From NCBI GenBank assembly GCA_025937615.1, contig JAICRA010000016.1, forward strand, positions 1-10,938: DNA of 10,938 bases. The letters are read 5' to 3'. This stretch comes from Thermomicrobiales bacterium (GTDB lineage: Bacteria; Chloroflexota; Chloroflexia; Thermomicrobiales; UBA6265). The notes beneath the pieces were generated by a model. It ran no database searches and was not told where the DNA came from. It saw only the letters and a program-made list of their open reading frames with translations. This document shows, piece after piece, positions 6,912-10,938 of this stretch (position 1 is its first letter; each line of letters begins with the position of its first letter). Made by a program: the position numbers and the translations under genes.

Positions 6912-6987
6912 TGGTACCCTCGGAGGGACTCGAACCCCCAACCTTCTGGTCCGAAGCCAGACGCTCTATCCGTTGAGCTACGAGGGC
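6912..6987 (-). tRNA. tRNA-Arg, anticodon UCG
   Basis: The minus strand reads a full cloverleaf of 76 nt including an encoded CCA (6914-6912). The acceptor stem GCCCTCG pairs with CGAGGGT (first pair G-U), with discriminator A. The D arm begins GCTC...GAGC. The anticodon stem TCTGG/CCAGA encloses the loop CTTCGGA, giving anticodon TCG, which reads CGA and, by wobble, other CGN codons. The T arm carries GGTTCGAGTCC. It is transcribed away from the membrane-protein gene, and its 3' end faces the IR element and molybdopterin gene. That is the side on which tRNA-targeting integrative elements insert. Confidence 0.97.
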
Positions 6988-7009
6988 GTGTGCGACCCGT
7001 GCGCCCTGA

Positions 7010-7040
7010 AGTATACCAGTCTCGTATCGTCTGTTTTGAA
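7010..7040 (-). promoter_or_regulatory. Probable promoter of tRNA-Arg
   Basis: On the minus strand TATACT (7015-7010) matches the -10 consensus at 5 of 6 positions. It lies 22 nt before the tRNA 5' end, leaving a short leader. A weaker -35, TTCAAA (7040-7035), precedes it by 19 nt. Confidence 0.5.
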
Positions 7041-7079
7041 CCGAGCCGCCGGTGGCGGCGTTGTGTGGGAGACAGCCTG

Positions 7080-7616
7080 ATGGCTCTAAGAGCGCTCCAT
7101 TTGGGACGAAACGATCCCCGCTCGTGGCGAACCGCGGCGGCCGGGTTCGTGCTGGCGGCTGCGATCGTCGGTCTGGCCATCGTGCTCGGTGGCACGACCG
7201 CGCGAATGCTGAACCCGGTCGGAGCGGTGCTCTGGTTGGCCTCAGCGGTGCTGCTGGTGATCTCACTCCCATCTGCCCCACGACCCGTACCGGGATGGAT
7301 TGCCGCCATCGCCGCCGGTGTCATTCTCGGTGCCGTGGTTCGGCCGAGTGGAATCGTCGAGGTCATCATCTGGTTCGCGCTCGCCGGGGCGGTGGTGGTT
7401 CTGGCCGCCAAAGACCGGGTCGGCGCGTGGGCGCTGCTCGTGCCGGCGATCTACTTGCCGGTGCACCTGTTGATCGGAATCGGCCGGGCCATTTTGCACA
7501 ACGGAGGAGTGCGGACAGATCCGCCACCGACGGCGGCTATCGTGCCGCTGGCTATGCTGCTGGCGGCCGCGGCGGCGGGAGCGCTGGCGGCAACTCTGGT
7601 CCGTCGCGTCCGGTGA
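7080..7616 (+). CDS. Six-helix integral membrane protein of unknown function
   Basis: This encodes 178 aa. The reading frame stays open far upstream through the tRNA region, but I place the start at the ATG at 7080, preceded by GGGAG about 8 nt away. There are six likely transmembrane helices, at about residues 18-37, 45-62, 71-87, 91-110, 116-134 and 151-172. They are rich in Ala, Val, Leu and Ile, with short charged loops (RSWR, APRPVPG, KDR, NGGVRTDPPPT) and a basic C-terminal tail VRRVR. It matches no transporter or enzyme family I know and has no obvious catalytic motif. It is divergent from tRNA-Arg and converges on smpB with a 28-bp gap. It is probably an uncharacterised lineage-specific membrane protein. 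Confidence 0.75.
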   Translation: MALRALHLGRNDPRSWRTAAAGFVLAAAIVGLAIVLGGTTARMLNPVGAVLWLASAVLLVISLPSAPRPVPGWIAAIAAGVILGAVVRPSGIVEVIIWFALAGAVVVLAAKDRVGAWALLVPAIYLPVHLLIGIGRAILHNGGVRTDPPPTAAIVPLAMLLAAAAAGALAATLVRRVR

Positions 7617-7644
7617 CCGTCGGGTACGGCTCCCGCTGCGCGAG

Positions 7645-8148
7645 CTACTCGCGACCTCGTAAGGCTCGCTCCACATCGCGACGCGCCTGGCGGTCCGCAT
7701 CAGCGGTTCGCTTGTCGTAGAGCTTCTTGCCTCGCGCTACGCCGATGTCGAGCTTTGCCAGGCCTTTTCTCAAGTGGAGTCGGAGCGGTACCAGCGTCAA
7801 CCCCTTCTGCTCGACTGCGGCACGCAGCCGTTCCAGTTCGCGCCGATGGACCAGGAGCTTGCGTGGCCGGTCAGACTCATGATTGGCGCGATTGCCGTGG
7901 CTGTAGGGCGCTATGTTCGAGCCAACAAGCCACAACTCGCCGTTCTCGAAGCGCGCGTACGCTTCGGCGATGGTTGCTTTCCCATCGCGGATCGACTTGA
8001 TCTCGGTGCCGGTCAAGACGATGCCGGCCTCGACCGACTCGAGAATGTGAAAATCGTGGAAGGCACGCCGGTTGCTGGTGACCACGCGGTCCCCCCGGCC
8101 ACGGTCGTTTCCGGCGATGGTGTTCCCGGCAGAAGTCTTGGTTGCCAT
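7645..8148 (-). CDS. smpB: SsrA-binding protein SmpB
   Basis: This encodes 167 aa, close to the usual 150-165 aa. SmpB binds the tRNA-like domain of tmRNA and delivers it to stalled ribosomes for trans-translation. Diagnostic segments are RRAFHDFHILESVEAGIVLTG followed by TEIKSIRDGK (about 27-57), NIAPYSHGNRANHES (78-92), RPRKLLVHRRELERL (94-108), GLTLVPLRLHLRKGLAKLDI (116-135), and GKKLYDKR (140-147). A basic tail follows, of the kind that inserts in the mRNA channel. I chose the ATG at 8148. An in-frame ATG at 8193 would add 15 non-conserved residues and lies upstream of a strong promoter. No Shine-Dalgarno precedes 8148, consistent with leaderless translation. Residues 1-20 are a Gly/Thr/Asn-rich extension. 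The tmRNA gene ssrA is not in the window. Confidence 0.97.
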   Translation of the reverse strand: MATKTSAGNTIAGNDRGRGDRVVTSNRRAFHDFHILESVEAGIVLTGTEIKSIRDGKATIAEAYARFENGELWLVGSNIAPYSHGNRANHESDRPRKLLVHRRELERLRAAVEQKGLTLVPLRLHLRKGLAKLDIGVARGKKLYDKRTADADRQARRDVERALRGRE

Positions 8149-8183
8149 TCGCGCACTATAGGAAGCGCCCTGGAGCCCGTCAA
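8148..8183 (-). promoter_or_regulatory. Strong promoter predicting leaderless smpB mRNA
   Basis: On the minus strand TTGACG (8183-8178) is followed by exactly 17 nt and then TATAGT (8160-8155). Each hexamer is 5 of 6 to consensus. The usual start point, about 7 nt after the -10, falls on the A of the smpB ATG (8148), with only GCGCGA between. No ribosome site lies in that stretch. The -10 region overlaps CTATAG, which is palindromic. Confidence 0.7.
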
Positions 8184-8252
8184 ACAGACGCATAACGCCT
8201 CTGTCAGTACGCCGCGGCTGGCGGGAGGCGACGCTTCGTCGGGAAGGGCAGG

Positions 8253-9059
8253 ATGAACCAGTCGTCGGGACCCGATCTGGATGACCCGTACGCGGAGCTT
8301 CCGGAGCTGTACGACCTGGAGCACGCCGGGTTCACCGAGGACATCGAACTCTATCTCCGGCTGGCCGAGGTCGTCGGGGATCCGATCCTCGAGTTGGGGT
8401 GTGGTACCGGCCGGGTGCTCGGGCCGCTGGCAGCTGCCGGCAATCGAATCACCGGGATCGATCGCTCTGGACCAATGCTCGACCGCGCGCGCTCAATGCT
8501 GCACGCGCATGCCGGTGCGCTCTCAGAGTGCGTAACACTCGTCGGGGGCTCGATGACGGAGGCCGAGCGAGCACCGGGCGGGCCGTTCGGATTAGTGATC
8601 ATCTCCCTGAACGGGCTAATGCACTTGTCGGCGCTGCCTGAGCAGCGTGCAGCGCTGGCGTCGGCCCGAAGAGCACTCGATCCACGAGGCATGCTCGTCG
8701 TCGATCTCATCAATCCGACCCCAGAGCTACTGACGACCCTCGATGGCCGCGTTCGGCACGAAGGATCCTGGCGGAAGCCTGACGGGACCATGGTCGATCG
8801 TTTCTCGGCGCGGACGCACGATGCGGCGGAGCAAACGATCGAGACCAAACTCTGGTACGACCTGATAGATCCCTCCGGTCACACCCGGCGCGTGCGCAGC
8901 GGATTCCCGATGCGCTACCTCGTCGCATCGGAGATCGCGTTATTGCTCGAGCTTACCGGCTTCGGGGAATGGAAGATCTACGGATCGTATGAGCTCGACC
9001 CATATGATGATGGGAGCGATCGCCTGATCGTCACCGCCGAGGTGACGCCGAGCTCGTGA
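8253..9059 (+). CDS. Class I SAM-dependent methyltransferase
   Basis: This encodes 268 aa from an ATG with GGGAAGG about 6 nt upstream. Motif I, ILELGCGTGR (45-54), is the SAM-binding glycine-rich loop. GID (68-70) ends the second strand with the acidic residue that contacts the SAM ribose. PFGLVIISLNGLMHL (111-125) is the motif IV region, and RALDPRGMLVVDL is the usual post-motif strand. The C-terminal 100 residues form a beta-rich part (WYDLIDPSGHTRRVRSGF, then GFGEWKIYGSYELDPYDDGSDRLIVTAE), common in small-molecule methyltransferases of this broad group. The substrate cannot be inferred. It is divergent from smpB (104-bp gap that holds the smpB promoter) and converges on aroC with only 5 bp between stop codons, so transcription past its end would run antisense into aroC. 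Confidence 0.92.
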   Translation: MNQSSGPDLDDPYAELPELYDLEHAGFTEDIELYLRLAEVVGDPILELGCGTGRVLGPLAAAGNRITGIDRSGPMLDRARSMLHAHAGALSECVTLVGGSMTEAERAPGGPFGLVIISLNGLMHLSALPEQRAALASARRALDPRGMLVVDLINPTPELLTTLDGRVRHEGSWRKPDGTMVDRFSARTHDAAEQTIETKLWYDLIDPSGHTRRVRSGFPMRYLVASEIALLLELTGFGEWKIYGSYELDPYDDGSDRLIVTAEVTPSS

Positions 9060-9064
9060 GAGCC

Positions 9065-10129
9065 CTAGATCCGCGCCGCGCGGTTCAGCAGCAGAAGATC
9101 CGCCAGGACGATGGCCAACATCGCCTCGGTCACCGGGACGGCGCGAGGAACGACCGAGGGATCATGGCGGCCCTCGACCAGGATCGTTCGCGGTTCCATG
9201 CTGATATCGACCGTTTCCTGTTCGCGCGCCACCGATGAGGTCGGCTTGATCGCCACCCGAACGACGATCTCCTCCCCGGACGAGATACCTCCGAGGGTGC
9301 CGCCGGCGCGATTGCTTCGCGTCCGCACACGGCCGTTCTCGGCATAGAACCAGTCATTGTTCTCGGATCCGCGAGACCGGGCCGCCGCAAACCCATCCCC
9401 GATCTCGACTCCCTTTGTGGCGGGGATGGAGAGCATCGCCTGCGCGATCAGCGCGTCGAGCCGGTCGAAGGTCGGTTCGCCCAGTCCCGGCGGGACGTTC
9501 AGCGCCCGCACCTCGACGACACCGCCAAGACTGTCGTGGCTCTCTTTGACAGCCAGAATGGCGTTGGTCATGGCCTCGGCCGCAATAGGATCGGGGCAGC
9601 GAACGAGATTCCGTTCGATCTCGTCGCGATCGAGCGTCTGCATCTCGATACCGCCGATCTCGCGGGTGAAGCCGTAGATCTCGATCCCGACAGAGTCGAG
9701 GATCTTGCGGGCGATCGCTCCGGCGGCGACACGCCCCCAGGTCTCCCGCGCTGAGGAGCGACCACCGCCGCGGTGGTCGCGGTGCCCGTACTTGGCCCAG
9801 TAGGTGTAGTCGGCGTGGCCCGGGCGGAAGACATCGCGCAGGTTTTCGTATTTAGTCGAATCGACGTCCCGGTTGTAGGTGATCATCGAGATCGGGGCGC
9901 CTGTGGTGCGACCTTCGAAGACCCCGGATAGGATTTCGGCACGGTCTTTCTCGCCTCGTGGCGACGTGACCTTGCTTTGTCCGACGCGCCGTCGATCGAG
10001 TTGCAGCTGGATATCTGCTTCCGTCAGTGGGATACCGGCCGGCGTCCCCTCAACGACGACGCCGAGCGCCGGTCCGTGCGATTCACCCCAGGTGATCAGC
10101 CGAAAGATCCTGCCGAAACTGCTGCCCAT
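9065..10129 (-). CDS. aroC: Chorismate synthase
   Basis: This encodes 354 aa, full length for the short, FMN-dependent bacterial form. It catalyses the last shikimate-pathway step, conversion of 5-enolpyruvylshikimate-3-phosphate to chorismate, in the cytosol. The signatures are present: FRLITWGESHGPALG (9-23), DRRRVGQ (45-51), GHADYTYWAKYGHRDHRGGG (104-123) followed by RSSARET, RSRGSENND (251-259), SNRAGGTLGGISSG (272-285), and GRHDPSVVPRAVPV (320-333). Conserved active-site histidines are at 18 and 116/119. The ATG is at 10129. The nearest purine-rich stretch, AAGGGAAAG, is about 10 nt upstream, a modest ribosome site. The gene follows the GNAT gene by 50 bp on the same strand with no terminator seen between them, so co-transcription is plausible. 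No other shikimate genes are in the window. Confidence 0.98.
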   Translation of the reverse strand: MGSSFGRIFRLITWGESHGPALGVVVEGTPAGIPLTEADIQLQLDRRRVGQSKVTSPRGEKDRAEILSGVFEGRTTGAPISMITYNRDVDSTKYENLRDVFRPGHADYTYWAKYGHRDHRGGGRSSARETWGRVAAGAIARKILDSVGIEIYGFTREIGGIEMQTLDRDEIERNLVRCPDPIAAEAMTNAILAVKESHDSLGGVVEVRALNVPPGLGEPTFDRLDALIAQAMLSIPATKGVEIGDGFAAARSRGSENNDWFYAENGRVRTRSNRAGGTLGGISSGEEIVVRVAIKPTSSVAREQETVDISMEPRTILVEGRHDPSVVPRAVPVTEAMLAIVLADLLLLNRAARI

Positions 10130-10179
10130 GCGTGCGGGGCTTTCCCTTCGTCCGCGCGGCCGACCACGACCGCGTGCTC

Positions 10180-10938
10180 CTATCCTGCGACGAGTAGGTC
10201 AGCGCGGTGATCAGGACGGCACCAGGCGCCGAAGAGTCGGTAGTCGTGGTCGGGAGTTCGCCGGAAGCCGAAGCGCTCGTAGAGCCGCTGCGATCGCCAG
10301 TTCGTGCCTTGCGTGCTCAGCCCGACGCGGCGTGCCCCGCGCCGTCTCATGGTGTCGACGGCCAGACCCAGGGTCTCAAGTCCGAGTCCCCGCCCCTGAT
10401 GCTCCGGAACGACGGCCACCCGGTCGAGGTGCCCCCAATCCGGGAAAAGCGTGATGCCAAAATAGGCGACCGGCTCGCCGTCTGCCTCGACGAGCCAGAC
10501 TTCCACGCCGGGTGTTTGCAGGTATACGTCGAACTCGGCCCGGCTATTGCGCCACAGCCAAGGGAATGAAGCCTGGTCTATGTCGCAGACCCGGTCGATG
10601 TCCTCCTCGTCGAACGCGCTGACGCCGACTAGACGCATGCGCTCGCTGCGCGACCACGGCTCTCTCATGATGCCCATCTCGTAGGTGATGACCTCTTCCA
10701 GCATCTCCAATCCGGCGTGCTCGTAGCGGGTGGGGGAGCGTCGGGAGTCGAGTTCGACCGTCAGCACCAGGTCGTCGCCGTGCGCGGCACAGCGCTCGAC
10801 AGCGGCGCAAAGCAGCTCATCCATGTGGCGGACAGCGACAAGGTCCTCGATGCTCGCGATCTCCGGCCGGTTTCGCCAGGGGCCAATGAGTGCGTATTCG
10901 AGTGTCGACGGTACCCAGACCGATCTCCCTGGATGGAG
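10180..10938 (-). CDS. GNAT acetyltransferase, C-terminal 252 residues (5' end beyond window)
   Basis: The frame is open from the right edge to TAG at 10180. The first in-frame ATG (10824) is not the true start: the 38 codons before it read as protein (VWVPSTLEYALIGPWRNRPEI then ASIEDLVAVRH), continuous in character with what follows. The visible N-terminal half (to about residue 90, ending LEMLEEVITYEMG) resembles the end of a degenerate first GNAT fold. The second half is a clear GNAT domain: AYFGITLFPDWGHLDRVAVVP, then the acetyl-CoA pyrophosphate loop QGRGLG (visible residues 181-186), and the family-typical LSTQGTNWRSQRLYERFGF. It is therefore likely a tandem GNAT protein that transfers an acyl group from acyl-CoA to an unknown amine. 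It precedes aroC by 50 bp. Confidence 0.88.
   Translation of the reverse strand, partial: LHPGRSVWVPSTLEYALIGPWRNRPEIASIEDLVAVRHMDELLCAAVERCAAHGDDLVLTVELDSRRSPTRYEHAGLEMLEEVITYEMGIMREPWSRSERMRLVGVSAFDEEDIDRVCDIDQASFPWLWRNSRAEFDVYLQTPGVEVWLVEADGEPVAYFGITLFPDWGHLDRVAVVPEHQGRGLGLETLGLAVDTMRRRGARRVGLSTQGTNWRSQRLYERFGFRRTPDHDYRLFGAWCRPDHRADLLVAG

Noticed and set aside
6558..7079. Upstream extension of the membrane-protein frame
   Set aside because: It would translate the IR element and the antisense of tRNA-Arg. The ATG at 7080 has its own ribosome site and begins the membrane-protein-like sequence.
6394..7281. 295-aa minus-strand open frame running through tRNA-Arg and the IR element
   Set aside because: It spans a tRNA, a mobile element and the antisense of a membrane gene, so it is open only by chance in GC-rich DNA.
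9879..10454. 191-aa plus-strand open frame opposite aroC and the GNAT gene
   Set aside because: It is Arg/Pro/Ser-rich antisense of two clear genes, a typical GC-rich shadow.

Overview
The window is GC-rich, densely coded bacterial chromosome. The gene content (single-copy smpB and aroC, a tRNA-Arg with encoded CCA, GTG and ATG starts) together with a large XRE/NB-ARC/TPR regulator of a type abundant in Chloroflexota suggests a Thermomicrobia/Sphaerobacter-like member of that phylum. This placement is inference from gene style only.

Left part (1-3467). The N-terminus of a short-chain dehydrogenase/reductase runs off the left edge. Upstream of it on the same (minus) strand is a small secreted protein with internal sequence repeats. 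A 243-bp divergent intergenic region carrying three copies of a 13-bp direct repeat separates this gene from a 787-aa STAND regulator on the plus strand. Immediately after the regulator lies a 33-codon scrap of the C-terminus of a tyrosine recombinase, which includes the nucleophile-type YSH motif. It marks a decayed integrated element.

Middle part (3468-6987). A 430-bp stretch has no convincing gene. It is followed by a DinB/ClbS-like four-helix-bundle protein (+), then convergently by a cytosolic-looking molybdopterin/[4Fe-4S] oxidoreductase (-) with no partner subunit genes in view. Upstream of that gene is a 159-bp element bounded by 19-bp imperfect inverted repeats (MITE-like or IS remnant), then tRNA-Arg(UCG) with its 3' end facing this block. 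The integrase scrap, the IR element and the tRNA suggest an accessory or island-like block, but no att direct repeat was found by eye.

Right part (6988-10938). This is conserved chromosome: a six-helix membrane protein (+), smpB (-), a class I methyltransferase (+), aroC (-), and a GNAT acetyltransferase (-) whose 5' end lies beyond the right edge. smpB has a near-consensus promoter placed so that transcription would begin at its ATG, predicting a leaderless mRNA. The GNAT gene lies 50 bp upstream of aroC on the same strand and may be co-transcribed with it.

I see no CRISPR array, no rRNA, and no clearly new multi-gene system. The most interesting items are the integrase scrap, the IR-bounded element, the leaderless smpB promoter, and the repeat-bearing divergent region next to the STAND regulator.
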